From Sphingomonadaceae bacterium (GTDB lineage Bacteria > Pseudomonadota > Alphaproteobacteria > Sphingomonadales > Sphingomonadaceae): a stretch of 45,027 bases of DNA. The position numbers and the translations under genes were made by a program. The notes under the pieces were generated by a model. The model saw nothing but the letters and a program-made list of their open reading frames with translations. It searched no databases and was not told the origin of the DNA. Shown here piece after piece: positions 1 through 7,717 of the stretch. Position 1 is the first letter of the stretch; every line of letters starts with the position of its first letter. The DNA lies in NCBI GenBank assembly GCA_030147805.1, contig JASBUR010000027.1:1-45027 (forward strand), in the 5' to 3' direction.

Positions 1-1
1 G

Positions 2-124
2 CGCACGACCTTCCTCGAATGCTCGCCGGCGGCGCTGGCGGCGATCGGCCCGGCGGCGCGCACGCTCGCCGAGGCCGAGGGGCTGATGGCGCACGCCGAG
101 TCGGTGCGGGTGCGGCTGGGTTAG
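2..124 (+). CDS. hisD: Probable histidinol dehydrogenase, C-terminal 40 residues (partial)
   Basis: The frame is open from the window edge and ends at TAG 122-124. It encodes 40 residues running from RTTFLECSPAAL to AHAESVRVRLG. The pattern of a short strand, an Ala-rich helix and then AEAEGL.AHA.SV.VR matches the C-terminal tail of histidinol dehydrogenase, which oxidises L-histidinol to L-histidine in the last two steps of histidine synthesis. Only the tail is present, so no catalytic residue can be checked. The call rests on this short motif and is moderate. A long perfect inverted repeat follows and may end the transcript. Confidence 0.6.
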   Translation, partial: RTTFLECSPAALAAIGPAARTLAEAEGLMAHAESVRVRLG

Positions 125-150
125 CTCGACGCGACGGTCTCGCTCACAAG

Positions 151-230
151 CGCTCACCCTGAGCTTGTCGAAGGGCGAGCCAGCCGAGGCGCCGGGGATG
201 GCTCGCCCTTCGACAAGCTCAGGGTGAGCG
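151..230. repeat. REP-like perfect inverted repeat, family A
   Basis: Two 31-nt arms (151-181 and 200-230) are exact reverse complements around an 18-nt loop. The core reads CTGAGCTTGTCGAAGGGC. The element sits between two convergent genes, where such a hairpin could act as a bidirectional terminator or mRNA stabiliser, although there is no T run. A diverged copy lies at 4813-4895. I see this as a dispersed palindromic element of the host chromosome. Confidence 0.85.
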
Positions 231-267
231 CGAACCGTGGAGCGGCCGCGCAGGGCTCAGAGGCGGC

Positions 268-1260
268 CTACAGCCACCCCTCGAGCACCTGGTCGGGCGG
301 GCGGTGGCCGTCGACCCAGGAGCGGATGTTGGCGATGACCTTCTCGCCCATGTCGGCGCGGCCCTCGAAGGTCGCCGAGCCCATGTGCGGCAGCAGCACG
401 ACGTTCCGGAGCGCCAGCAGCCGCGGGTCGACTGCGGGTTCATGCTCGAACACGTCGAGCCCGGCACCGGCGAGCTGGCCGGCCTCGAGCACCTCGGCGA
501 GCGCGCTCTCGTCGACGATCTCGCCGCGCGCGGTGTTGATCAGATAGACGTGGCGCTGCATCTGCCGGAGCGCCGCCGCGTCGATGAGGTGGTGCGTCTC
601 GGGGGTATGCGGGCAGTTGATCGACACGATGTCGACGCGGCGCAGCATCGCCTCGAGCGTCGGCCACCAGGTCGCCTCATATTGCCGCTCGACGCCCTCG
701 GGCAGCCGCTTGCGGTTGTGGTAGTGGATCGAGAGGCCGAAGGCGCGCGCCCGCGCCGCGACCGCCTGGCCGATGCGCCCCATGCCGACGATGCCGAGGC
801 GCTTGCCGGTGATGCGGTGGCCGAGCATGCCGCACGGCGACCAGCCCTTCCAGTCGCCGCCGCGCACCAGCTTCTCGCCTTCGGACAGCCGGCGCGGCAC
901 CGACAGGATCAGCGCCATCACCATGTCGGCGGTGTCGTCGGTGAGGACGCCCGGCGTGTTGGTGACGATGATGTTCTTCGCCCGCGCCGCGGCGAGGTCG
1001 ATATGGTCGATGCCGTTGCCGAAATTGGCGATCAGCTGCAGCTGGTCGCCGGCCTTCGCGAGCAGCTCGGACCCGATCTCGTCGGTGACGGTCGGCACCA
1101 GCACGTCGGCGCGCGCGCAGGCGTCGGCGAGTTGCGCGGGCGTGAAGGCGGCGTCGCTGAAATTGAGCTCGATGTCGAACAGCTCGGCCATGCGCGTCTC
1201 GACCGCCTCGGGCAGGCGGCGGGTGACGATCACCTTGGGGCGTTTCGGGCGGGTCGGCAT
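268..1260 (-). CDS. D-2-hydroxyacid dehydrogenase (glyoxylate/hydroxypyruvate reductase type)
   Basis: This is a 330-aa NAD(P)-dependent oxidoreductase of the D-isomer-specific 2-hydroxyacid dehydrogenase family. Such enzymes reduce 2-keto acids such as glyoxylate or hydroxypyruvate to D-2-hydroxyacids in the cytoplasm. The Rossmann motif GIVGMGRIGQAVA is at about 156-168. The catalytic triad is visible: Arg245 in NTARGE, Glu274 in EHEP and His292 in PHMGS. The N-terminal catalytic half includes the ANFGNGIDHID strand (78-88). I chose the ATG at 1260 because the protein then starts MPTRPKRPKVIVTRRLP, the usual family N-terminus; the open frame upstream is non-homologous. The gene is convergent with hisD across the inverted repeat. 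Substrate choice within the family is uncertain. Confidence 0.9.
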   Translation of the reverse strand: MPTRPKRPKVIVTRRLPEAVETRMAELFDIELNFSDAAFTPAQLADACARADVLVPTVTDEIGSELLAKAGDQLQLIANFGNGIDHIDLAAARAKNIIVTNTPGVLTDDTADMVMALILSVPRRLSEGEKLVRGGDWKGWSPCGMLGHRITGKRLGIVGMGRIGQAVAARARAFGLSIHYHNRKRLPEGVERQYEATWWPTLEAMLRRVDIVSINCPHTPETHHLIDAAALRQMQRHVYLINTARGEIVDESALAEVLEAGQLAGAGLDVFEHEPAVDPRLLALRNVVLLPHMGSATFEGRADMGEKVIANIRSWVDGHRPPDQVLEGWL

Positions 1261-1371
1261 CAGGACTCGATGGCTATGGCGGTCGCGCCGCAGCGTCAAG
1301 CGCGGCTGAGGGCTTGCACCCGCGCCCAAGCTGGATTCTAAGGGCGGCGAACGCGCCAACGGGGATTTTCC

Positions 1372-1866
1372 ATGCGTCTGTGGATTGCCGCGCTTCTCGC
1401 CCTCAACGCCACGACCGCCAGCGCGCAGATGCGCGAGGCGACCGAAGGCCTGTCGGGGCTGCCGATCCCGCGCTTCCTGTCCTTGGGCACCGGCGAGGCC
1501 AACATGCGCTCGGGGCCCGGCGAACAATATCCGATCACCTGGGTCTATCAGCGCGAGGGGCTGCCGATGGAGGTGGTCCGCGAATGGGGCATCTGGCGGC
1601 TGGTGCGCGATCCGCACGGCGGCCAGGGCTGGATGAACAAGAATCTGCTGTCGGGCGACCGCACCGCCTATGTGACGAGCGCGGTGCGCACGCTCTACGA
1701 ACGCGCCGACATCGCGTCGCGCCCGGTGTGGCGCGCCGAACCCGGCGTCGTGGCGAAGATCGTGCTCTGTGAGGAGGCGTGGTGCCAGCTCAGGATCAGC
1801 GGCAAGAGCGGCTATGTGCTGCGCAAGCACATCTGGGGCGTGTACGCGAAAGAGTCGATCGACTGA
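1372..1866 (+). CDS. Secreted bacterial SH3-domain protein
   Basis: The product is 164 aa. A signal peptide (MRLWIAALLALNATTASA, cleavage near residue 18-19) predicts export to the periplasm. Two SH3-like segments follow. The first, about 35-90, has the typical ANMRSGPGEQYPITWVY turn and a GWMNKNLL strand; the second is about 97-155 and ends in GYVLRKHIWGVY. This layout matches the SH3-like domain proteins common in sphingomonads, which are thought to bind peptidoglycan or act as sensors, but no activity is proven. Two cysteines (in VLCEEAWC) could form a disulfide. The gene is divergent from the dehydrogenase with a 111-nt gap. A GC hairpin followed by a short T run comes after the stop codon. 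Confidence 0.85.
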   Translation: MRLWIAALLALNATTASAQMREATEGLSGLPIPRFLSLGTGEANMRSGPGEQYPITWVYQREGLPMEVVREWGIWRLVRDPHGGQGWMNKNLLSGDRTAYVTSAVRTLYERADIASRPVWRAEPGVVAKIVLCEEAWCQLRISGKSGYVLRKHIWGVYAKESID

Positions 1867-1869
1867 CCA

Positions 1870-1892
1870 GGGGCGGGCTCCGCGCCCCCTTT
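1870..1892 (+). terminator. Weak intrinsic-terminator-like hairpin
   Basis: The 6-bp stem GGGGCG/CGCCCC (1870-1875 and 1883-1888) is followed by a three-T tract directly after the SH3-protein stop. The T run is short, so termination is plausible but not certain. Confidence 0.35.
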
Positions 1893-1895
1893 GTC

Positions 1896-1922
1896 GCCCT
1901 CCCCGCGCAGGCGGGGACCCAG
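1896..1922. repeat. REP-like half element, family B
   Basis: The sequence CCCCGCGCAGGCGGGGACCCAG forms a small hairpin. It matches the arm of the larger inverted repeat at 10332-10440 and the copy at 4921-4946. It sits between convergent genes. Confidence 0.6.
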
Positions 1923-1924
1923 CT

Positions 1925-2296
1925 TCACCCCATCACCAGCTCATCCTCGCGCGCATCGGCGAGGAAAGCCACCATCCCGCCCGTTTCGATGCCCTCGGCG
2001 AGCGCCACCGCCGCCAGGCCGACGAGCTGCAGCCCGGTCTGGCAGGCCATGACGCGCACGCCGAGGTCGACGGCGTTGTCGACCAGCTCGGCGACGCTGG
2101 CGAGGCCGGCGGCGCGGTAGACGGCGTCGCCCTGCCAGTGGCGCTCGGGGGTGAGCGCCGCGACGCTTTCGCCGTGGAAGAACAGCCGCACCGGCCGGCC
2201 GAGCGCCGCGGCGGCGCAGGCGAGCGTCAGCGCGGCGTGGAGGCGGGCGTGGCTCGCCTCCGACAGCACGATCGCAAGGCCGGGCCTAGCGGCCAT
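1925..2296 (-). CDS. DsrE/DsrF-like (TusD-related fold) protein
   Basis: A 123-aa protein with an alternating strand-helix pattern typical of the DsrE/F family: a first strand LAIVLSE, an Ala-rich helix LHAALTLACAAAALG, a second strand VRLFFHGESV, and the segment GVRVMACQTGL carrying a single Cys in the position of the family's sulfur-relay cysteine. Family members pass persulfide sulfur or bind small ligands. The start overlaps the 3' end of the upstream MoeB-like gene by 11 nt, so the two are probably co-translated. That adjacency to a ThiF/MoeB-type adenylyltransferase fits a sulfur-transfer role, but this is inference. Confidence 0.75.
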   Translation of the reverse strand: MAARPGLAIVLSEASHARLHAALTLACAAAALGRPVRLFFHGESVAALTPERHWQGDAVYRAAGLASVAELVDNAVDLGVRVMACQTGLQLVGLAAVALAEGIETGGMVAFLADAREDELVMG

Positions 2297-3044
2297 CGCC
2301 GCAGCCGGCGCAGCCGGGGTCCTTGGGCAACGTCACCGTCCGCATCCTGAAGTCGAGCGCATCGAGGAACAGCATACGCCCGGCGAGCCCTTCGCCGAAG
2401 CCGGCGATCGCGCGGATCACCTCGAGCGCCTGCAGCGACCCCATCGCGCCGGTGAGCGCGCCGAGCACGCCCTGGTCGGCGCAGGTCTCGCCGTCACGGT
2501 CGGCCGCGGCGCCGACCCAGCAGCGGTAGCAGGGCTGGCCCGCCTCCCAGCCGCGGAACACCGACAATTGTCCGTCGAACGGCCCGACCGCCGCCGAGAC
2601 CAGCGGCTTCTTCGCGCGGTGCGCGGCATCGGCGACGGCGAGCCGCGTCGCGAAACTGTCCGAGCCGTCGGCGACGAGGTCGTAGCCGCCGACGAGCGAC
2701 GCGGCATTGGCGGGGGTGAGGCGCCGCGCATGCGCCTCGATCCGCACGTCGGGATTGAGCCGCGCCACCGCGTCGGCAGCGCTGTCGACCTTCGGGCGGC
2801 CGACGTCGGCGGTACGGTGCAGCGTCTGGCGCTGCAGGTTCGACAAGGACACGGCGTCATCGTCGACGATTCCGATCGTGCCGACGCCGGCGGCGGCCAG
2901 ATACTGGACACAGGGGCTGCCCAGCCCGCCGGCGCCCACCACCAATACGCGCGCCGAGAGCAGCGCTTTCTGCCCGGCGCCGCCGATCTCCTTCAGGATG
3001 ATGTGCCGCGCATAGCGATCGAGCTGTGCGTCGGAAAGGTCCAT
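2286..3044 (-). CDS. MoeB/ThiF-family (HesA) adenylyltransferase
   Basis: The 252-aa protein belongs to the E1-like family that adenylates the C-terminus of ubiquitin-like sulfur carriers such as MoaD or ThiS. Visible elements are the N-terminal RYARHIILKEIGGAGQ, the nucleotide loop VVGAGGLGSP (35-44), the Asp-rich IVDDDAVSLSNLQRQ (59-73), and the CADQGVLG segment with the conserved Cys188. There are two zinc CxxC pairs (Cys172/175 and Cys245/248). There is no rhodanese extension, so it is MoeB-like in size. It lies between dut (2 nt upstream) and the DsrE-like gene (11-nt overlap), probably one operon. MoaD versus ThiS as partner cannot be decided here. Confidence 0.88.
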   Translation of the reverse strand: MDLSDAQLDRYARHIILKEIGGAGQKALLSARVLVVGAGGLGSPCVQYLAAAGVGTIGIVDDDAVSLSNLQRQTLHRTADVGRPKVDSAADAVARLNPDVRIEAHARRLTPANAASLVGGYDLVADGSDSFATRLAVADAAHRAKKPLVSAAVGPFDGQLSVFRGWEAGQPCYRCWVGAAADRDGETCADQGVLGALTGAMGSLQALEVIRAIAGFGEGLAGRMLFLDALDFRMRTVTLPKDPGCAGCGDGR

Positions 3045-3046
3045 CG

Positions 3047-3493
3047 CTAGCGTCCGGTCGATCCGAAGCCGCCGGCGCCGCGGCTGGTGTCGTCGAGCGA
3101 GTCGACCTCGGCGAAGCTGGCGCGCTGGACGGCGGCTGGAACGAGCTGCGCGATGCGCTCGCCGCGGGCGATCTCGAACGGCTCGCTGCCGAGGTTGGCG
3201 AGGATCACCTTGACCTCGCCGCGATAGTCGCTGTCGATCGTCCCCGGCGTGTTGAGGCAGGTGATGCCGTGCTTGAGCGCCAGCCCCGAGCGCGGGCGGA
3301 CCTGGATCTCGTAGCCGGCGGGGATCGCCACCGCGAAGCCGGTGGCGACCGCATGGCGCGCGCCGGGGGCGAGCGTCAGCGCCTCGGCGGCGACGACGTC
3401 GAGGCCGGCGGCCCCGGGCGTCGCATAGGCGGGAAGCGGCAGCCCGTCGCCGTGCGGCAGGCGCTTGATCCGGATGTCGATGGCGGTGGTCAT
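3047..3493 (-). CDS. dut: dUTP diphosphatase
   Basis: A 148-aa trimeric-type dUTPase, which hydrolyses dUTP to dUMP and pyrophosphate, keeps uracil out of DNA and supplies dUMP for thymidylate synthesis. All five family motifs are recognisable: [10 protein letters not shown] (motif 1), [11 protein letters not shown] (2), [13 protein letters not shown] with the catalytic Asp (3), RIAQLV (4) and the flexible C-terminal [10 protein letters not shown] (5). Length is normal. The stop lies 2 nt before the MoeB-like start, consistent with an operon dut-moeB-like-dsrE-like. The position close to coaBC is the usual arrangement in many alphaproteobacteria. Confidence 0.95.
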   Translation of the reverse strand: MTTAIDIRIKRLPHGDGLPLPAYATPGAAGLDVVAAEALTLAPGARHAVATGFAVAIPAGYEIQVRPRSGLALKHGITCLNTPGTIDSDYRGEVKVILANLGSEPFEIARGERIAQLVPAAVQRASFAEVDSLDDTSRGAGGFGSTGR

Positions 3494-3534
3494 GGCGTCG
3501 GCTTAGCGGCGCGATGACCGGTCCGCAATCGCGC

Positions 3535-3678
3535 CTAGAAGGGCAGCATGCCGAGATAGGCGAGCACCGCGACGACGGCGATCAGCAACGCGATCGCCGC
3601 GATGGTGCCGCCGGTGCTGCCGCGCTTTTCGACGACGACGGTCTTCTCGGGGACGGGGGTCGGATCGGCATCGGCCAT
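3535..3678 (-). CDS. Small single-pass membrane protein (47 aa)
   Basis: Reading leftward from ATG 3678 gives a 47-aa product. It has a polar N-terminus (MADADPTPVPEKTVVVEKRG), a Gly/Thr hinge, then one hydrophobic segment of about 22 residues (IAAIALLIAVVAVLAYLGMLPF), ending at TAG 3535. A strong Shine-Dalgarno (GAGGGAG) lies about 8 nt upstream. A sequence matching the EcfG general-stress promoter lies 32-57 nt upstream. I do not recognise a named family. The codon pattern, ribosome site and promoter together make this a real gene despite its size; a stress-induced membrane peptide is the likeliest reading. Confidence 0.75.
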   Translation of the reverse strand: MADADPTPVPEKTVVVEKRGSTGGTIAAIALLIAVVAVLAYLGMLPF

Positions 3679-3709
3679 TTTCAAGCTCCCTCAACGGTAT
3701 CGAAGCCCG

Positions 3710-3735
3710 AACGAAGCGCCCTCAAGCGCTGTTCC
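3710..3735 (-). promoter_or_regulatory. EcfG-type general-stress promoter, full consensus
   Basis: On the minus strand GGAAC (3735-3731), a 17-nt spacer and CGTT (3713-3710) match the alphaproteobacterial EcfG consensus GGAAC-N16/17-CGTT in all nine positions. The expected transcription start is about 25 nt before the ATG of the 47-aa membrane protein gene. Recognition is by motif only. Confidence 0.7.
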
Positions 3736-3873
3736 ATCGGCCGCTGAACTTCCGTTCCTGCAACTCGTCGCAGCGCCGCTGCGCTTGGCCGCTTAACCGC
3801 CGTTGTACGGCTTCCCTCGCGTCACGCCGGCGCGATAGCCTTCTATGACAGGGGACCGGGGGGTTACTTTCAC

Positions 3874-4467
3874 ATGCTCAAGCTGCTGCGCGCCATGATC
3901 GGTGTCGTCATGCTCACCGGTCTGGCGGCAACCGCGCAGGCGCAGGACTGGCCCGAGCAGCGCTGGCAATGCGCCCCCTTCGCCCGACTCGCCTCGGGCA
4001 TCCAGATCTTCGGCAACGCCGGCACCTGGTGGCACCAGGCCGACGGCCGCTACGAGCGCGGCAACACGCCCGAACCCGGCGCCGTCCTGGTGTTCAAGGC
4101 AGCGGGACGCATGCGCGTCGGCCATGTCGCGATGGTCACCGGCATCGTCGATTCGCGCACCATCACCGTGACGCACGCCAACTGGTCGCCGATCAACGGG
4201 TCGCGCGGCCAGGTCGAAGAGGACGTCCAGGCGGTCGACGTCTCGCCCAACAACGACTGGACCGAGGTCCGCGTCTGGTACGCGCCGCTCGGCGAGATCG
4301 GCACCAGCGCGCATCCGGCCTATGGCTTCGTCTATCCCGACATGGAGGCGCAGCAGCTCGCCTGGGCGCAGCGCGCCGCCCCGGCGACTTTCCAGACCGC
4401 CGCGGCGCCGCGGCTCGACGATTCGATCGGCGACCTGATCGCCGCGACGTCGAACGTCATCGGCTAA
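3874..4467 (+). CDS. Secreted CHAP-domain cysteine peptidase/amidase
   Basis: A 197-aa exported protein with signal peptide MLKLLRAMIGVVMLTGLAATAQA and cleavage near residue 23. The mature part is a compact CHAP (NlpC/P60-like) domain. Cys33 in QRWQCAPFAR is the predicted nucleophile, His84 in RVGHVAMVTG the base, and Asn103 in THANW the third residue. CHAP enzymes cleave peptidoglycan peptide or amide bonds. The C-terminal third (about 135-197) carries no recognised domain. The gene is divergent from the small stress-type gene. It stands alone, so a housekeeping wall-remodelling role is the default reading. Confidence 0.85.
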   Translation: MLKLLRAMIGVVMLTGLAATAQAQDWPEQRWQCAPFARLASGIQIFGNAGTWWHQADGRYERGNTPEPGAVLVFKAAGRMRVGHVAMVTGIVDSRTITVTHANWSPINGSRGQVEEDVQAVDVSPNNDWTEVRVWYAPLGEIGTSAHPAYGFVYPDMEAQQLAWAQRAAPATFQTAAAPRLDDSIGDLIAATSNVIG

Positions 4468-4498
4468 GGCCCCCACGCACCCGCCCGCGATCGCCCGC

Positions 4499-4523
4499 GG
4501 AACGACTCGCTCGTTCCGGGGTT
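4499..4523 (+). promoter_or_regulatory. EcfG-type general-stress promoter (8 of 9) overlapping a palindrome
   Basis: GGAAC (4499-4503), a 16-nt spacer and GGTT (4520-4523) differ from the EcfG consensus in one base. The start codon of the 58-aa gene is 31 nt downstream. The -35 element lies in an 8-bp-arm palindrome CGGAACGA-CTCGC-TCGTTCCG (4498-4518), which could instead be a terminator stem for the CHAP gene. Confidence 0.5.
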
Positions 4524-4554
4524 GAGCTGCATCTACTGGGTAAGGGGACGTGCC

Positions 4555-4731
4555 ATGACCGAAGCCGAACGCTGCCGGAAGCTCGCCGAGACCGACCGCC
4601 GCCTCGCCACCGAGGCCGAACTCGAAATGGTCCGCCAGCGCCACCTGCTCTCCGCCTCGGTCTGGCAGGCGCGCGCCGACATGTGCGAGCGGACCGGGTT
4701 GAAGTCGCTGAGCGAGGACGCGGCGGCGTAA
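4555..4731 (+). CDS. Small conserved-looking hypothetical protein (58 aa)
   Basis: A 58-aa charged, helical protein (starts MTEAERCRKLAETDRRLATE) with no signal peptide or membrane segment. I chose the ATG at 4555 because AAGGGGAC lies 5-12 nt upstream; an in-frame TTG at 4522 would add 11 residues without a ribosome site. One Cys is near the N-terminus and one is in DMCERTG. No function is recognised. The EcfG-like promoter upstream suggests stress induction, which is inference. It is followed by a REP-like element. Confidence 0.65.
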   Translation: MTEAERCRKLAETDRRLATEAELEMVRQRHLLSASVWQARADMCERTGLKSLSEDAAA

Positions 4732-4812
4732 GGAGCGGCTCGACCGCCAGCGCTGCCGTTCTTTACATCGTCATCCGCTAAGGCGGTGAGCCATGCGCCT
4801 GCACACCCCAAG

Positions 4813-4895
4813 CGCTCATGCCGAGCTTGTCGAAGCAGGATTGGCGCGCCGGGCCGCCTCGGCTTGCTCGCCCTTCGACGCGCTCAGGGTGAGCG
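4813..4895. repeat. REP-like imperfect inverted repeat, family A
   Basis: Left arm CGCTCATGCCGAGCTTGTCG (from 4813) pairs imperfectly with a right arm ending CGCTCAGGGTGAGCG (4895). This is a diverged copy of the element at 151-230. Confidence 0.7.
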
Positions 4896-4920
4896 CGGCA
4901 GGTCGGACGTGATCGCGCGC

Positions 4921-4946
4921 GGATCCCCGCCTTCGCGGGGATGACG
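4921..4946. repeat. REP-like element, family B
   Basis: ATCCCCGCCTTCGCGGGGAT forms a tight hairpin just past the coaBC stop. It is the same family as the copies at 1896-1922 and 10332-10440. Confidence 0.7.
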
Positions 4947-4947
4947 A

Positions 4948-6156
4948 TCATGGGCGGGAAGGGGCGGCCGGCGTGAATCGCCCGGCGATCCGCGCCACCA
5001 GCGCGGCCGCGACCTCGGCCTTGGGCAGTTCGGGCCAGTCCTCGACGCTATCGGCGGTGATCAGGTGGATGCGGTTGGCGTCGCCGCCCATCACCTCGCC
5101 CGATACGTCGTTGGCGACGATCCAGTCGCAGCGCTTCTTCGTCAGCTTGGCCTGGCCGTGCGCGACCGTCGTGCCGGTCTCCGCCGCGAAGCCCACCACC
5201 AGCGCCGGCCGGCGCGGGCCCGGCGCCGCCACCGTGGCGAGGATGTCGGAATTTTCGACCAGCGTCAGCGCCGGCGGCCCGCCGGCGCCCTTCTTGATCT
5301 TCCCCGCCGCCGCGTCGGTGCGCCAGTCGGCAACGGCAGCGACCATCACCGCGATGTCGGCAGGGAGCGCTGCGTCGACCGCGGCGGCCATTTGCGCGGC
5401 GGTCTCGACGTCGACGCGGTGGACGCCCGCCGGCGTCGGCAGGCTCACCGGCCCGGCAACGAGCGTCACCTCGGCACCGGCGGCGGCGAGCGCGGCGGCG
5501 ATGGCGAAGCCCTGCTTTCCCGACGAGCGGTTGGCGATGTAGCGCACCGGGTCGATCGGCTCGTGCGTCGGGCCGGCGGTGACGATCGCACGCTTACCGG
5601 CGAGCGGCTTGGGCGCCGGCGCCAGCATCGCGCGGATCTGCGCGACGATGGCGGGCACCTCGGGCAGCCGGCCGGGGCCGAACTCGCCGCACGCCATTTC
5701 GCCCTCGTCGGGTTCCATGACGGTGACGCCGTCGGCGCGCAGCTGCGCGACGTTGCGGCGCGTGGCGGCATGCTGCCACATCCGCACGTTCATCGCCGGG
5801 ACGGCAAGCACCGGCGTGTCGGTCGCCAGCAGCAAGGTCGAGGCGAGGTCGGAAGCGGCGCCGCCCGCCATCCGCGACAGGAGATTGGCGGTCGCCGGGC
5901 AGACGACGACGAGGTCGGCCTGCCGGCTGAGCTGGATATGCCCCATCTCGGCCTCGTCCTTGAGGCTGAACAGATCCTCGTAGACCGCATTCTCGGTGAG
6001 CGCGGCGAGGCTCAACGGCGTGACGAACTGCTTGCCCGCCTCGGTCAGCACCGCGGTGACGGCGACGCCGGCGCGGCGCAGCTCGCGCACCAGCTCCAGC
6101 GACTTGTAGGCGGCGATGCCGCCGCCGACGATCAGGAGGAGGCGCGGATTCGCCAT
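4948..6156 (-). CDS. coaBC: Bifunctional phosphopantothenoylcysteine decarboxylase/synthase
   Basis: A 402-aa fusion that makes 4'-phosphopantetheine for coenzyme A. The CoaB half joins 4'-phosphopantothenate and cysteine using CTP; the N-terminal CoaC half decarboxylates the product with FMN. CoaC features are GGGIAAYK (11-18), catalytic His73 in MGHIQL, PAMN (120-123) and the lid Cys156 in MACGEFG. The CoaB half begins near 188 with AIVTAGPTHEPIDPVR and RYIANRSSGKQG, with IKKG and KKRCDWIVAND further on. Length is normal. The gap to the upstream ubiB stop is only 4 nt, so ubiE-ubiB-coaBC form one transcript on the minus strand. Confidence 0.96.
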   Translation of the reverse strand: MANPRLLLIVGGGIAAYKSLELVRELRRAGVAVTAVLTEAGKQFVTPLSLAALTENAVYEDLFSLKDEAEMGHIQLSRQADLVVVCPATANLLSRMAGGAASDLASTLLLATDTPVLAVPAMNVRMWQHAATRRNVAQLRADGVTVMEPDEGEMACGEFGPGRLPEVPAIVAQIRAMLAPAPKPLAGKRAIVTAGPTHEPIDPVRYIANRSSGKQGFAIAAALAAAGAEVTLVAGPVSLPTPAGVHRVDVETAAQMAAAVDAALPADIAVMVAAVADWRTDAAAGKIKKGAGGPPALTLVENSDILATVAAPGPRRPALVVGFAAETGTTVAHGQAKLTKKRCDWIVANDVSGEVMGGDANRIHLITADSVEDWPELPKAEVAAALVARIAGRFTPAAPSRP

Positions 6157-6160
6157 GATG

Positions 6161-7717
6161 TCATCCTAGCACGCCGGCGAGGCCAAGGCCCAACGCCAGC
6201 CCGAGCCCCAGTGCGAAGACCATCCGCCCCCACGGCCGCTGCTCGCGCACGCGGATCTCGGGCAGCGGCGGCAGCGGCGGTGCCGGGCTCTCCGCCGGCA
6301 CCAGCCGCATCACGCGGCGCACGAAGTCGGGAAGATCGTTCAGGGTCCGCCAGTTGCGGATCAGCGCGTCGGCGGCCTTGGCCTCGGGGCCGAGTTCGTC
6401 GCGCATCCAGTCGCGCACGAACGGCTCCGAAATCTCCCACATGTTGACGTCGGGATCGAGCGCCAGCGCCACGCCCTCGACCATCACCATCGTCTTCTGG
6501 AGCAGGAGGAGGTGCGGTTGCGTCGGCATCTCGAAGCTGCGCGTGATCGCGAACAGCCCGTCCAGCAGGTTGGCGATCGAGATGTCCTTGACCGGCAGGC
6601 CGCGAATCGGCTCGCCGACGGCGCGCAGCGCGGTGGCGAACTCGTCGAGATTGTGATGCGCGGGCACATAGCCCGCCTCGAAATGAATTTCGGCGACGCG
6701 GCGGTAGTTGCCGGTGAACAGCCCGTAGATGATCTCGGCGAGATAGACGCGGCCGATGCGGTTGATGCGGCCCATGATGCCGAAGTCGATCGCGGTGATG
6801 CCGGCGCGGACCTGGCCGTCGGGCCCCTCGACGGCGACGGCGAACAGATTGCCCTGGTGCAGGTCGGCGTGGAAATAGCCTTCGGCGATCGCCTGGCGCA
6901 GGAAGCTCTTGACCAGCAGGCCGGCGAGCGCCTTGCGGTCGTAGCCGGCCGCCTCGATCGCCGCGACGTCGGTCAGCTTGATGCCGTCGACCCACTCCAT
7001 CGTCAGCACGCGGCGCGTGGTGCGCGACCAGTCGATCGCCGGGACGAAGAAGCCCGTCTCGGCGGTCAGTTTCTCGCCGAGCTCGGAAGCGGCCGCTGCC
7101 TCCATGCGCAGGTTGAGTTCGCTGTTGGTCCAGCGCTTGAAGGTGGCGATGACCACGCGCGGGCGCAGCCGCTGCGCCTCGCCGCCCATGCGTTCGACCT
7201 GCGCCGCCGCCCATTCATAGGTTTCGAGCGCGCTGGCGATCTCCGCCTCGACGCCGGGGCGCAGCACCTTCAGCGCGACGGTGCGGCCCTCGCTCGTCAC
7301 CGCCTTGTGGACCTGCGCGATCGAGGCGGCGCCGACCGGCACCGGATCGATGTGGCTGAACAAGTGCTCGAGCGGCACGTCGAAGGCCTCGCGCAGCGAT
7401 TTCTCGATCTGCGGATAGGGCGCGGGCGGCAGGCTGTCCTGCAGGCGCAGCAGATCGCGCGCCGCCTCCTCGCCGACGAGGTCGGGGCGGGTGGCGAGCG
7501 CCTGGCCGAGCTTGATCGCCGCCGGGCCGATCGCGACGAACGCCTCGCCATAGGTCGGGATGGCGGGGACGCGCGCGCCGAAGCGGGCGAAGCGCGCGAA
7601 GCGGCGAACGACCGGCGGGACATTGCCGTCGCGCTCGATGCCGAGCAGCGCGCCGTGGCGCGCCAAGGTCCGCCCCCAGCGCGCCAGCCGCCACAAATGG
7701 GTGACGGCCGTGGTCAA
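6161..7717 (-). CDS. ubiB: Ubiquinone biosynthesis regulatory kinase-like protein
   Basis: A 518-aa UbiB/ABC1/ADCK atypical kinase-like ATPase that supports coenzyme Q biosynthesis at the membrane. Hallmarks are the KxGQ motif (Lys69-Gln72), the Ala-rich loop GAASIAQVH (about 129-137) replacing the kinase Gly loop, the ATP Lys150 in VALKVLRPG, HADLHQGNL and the DFG of AIDFGIMGR. A C-terminal hydrophobic helix pair (MVFALGLGLALGLG) anchors it. I chose TTG 7717 because it overlaps the ubiE stop (TTGA) and gives the family N-terminus; the longer open frame upstream is antiphase ubiE sequence. Such coupling implies co-translation with ubiE. Confidence 0.93.
   Translation of the reverse strand: MTTAVTHLWRLARWGRTLARHGALLGIERDGNVPPVVRRFARFARFGARVPAIPTYGEAFVAIGPAAIKLGQALATRPDLVGEEAARDLLRLQDSLPPAPYPQIEKSLREAFDVPLEHLFSHIDPVPVGAASIAQVHKAVTSEGRTVALKVLRPGVEAEIASALETYEWAAAQVERMGGEAQRLRPRVVIATFKRWTNSELNLRMEAAAASELGEKLTAETGFFVPAIDWSRTTRRVLTMEWVDGIKLTDVAAIEAAGYDRKALAGLLVKSFLRQAIAEGYFHADLHQGNLFAVAVEGPDGQVRAGITAIDFGIMGRINRIGRVYLAEIIYGLFTGNYRRVAEIHFEAGYVPAHHNLDEFATALRAVGEPIRGLPVKDISIANLLDGLFAITRSFEMPTQPHLLLLQKTMVMVEGVALALDPDVNMWEISEPFVRDWMRDELGPEAKAADALIRNWRTLNDLPDFVRRVMRLVPAESPAPPLPPLPEIRVREQRPWGRMVFALGLGLALGLGLAGVLG

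Noticed and set aside
304..1341. Long plus-strand open frames across the dehydrogenase gene
   Set aside because: Antisense shadows of a GC-rich gene: low-complexity Arg/Ala/Asp-rich translation and no motif.
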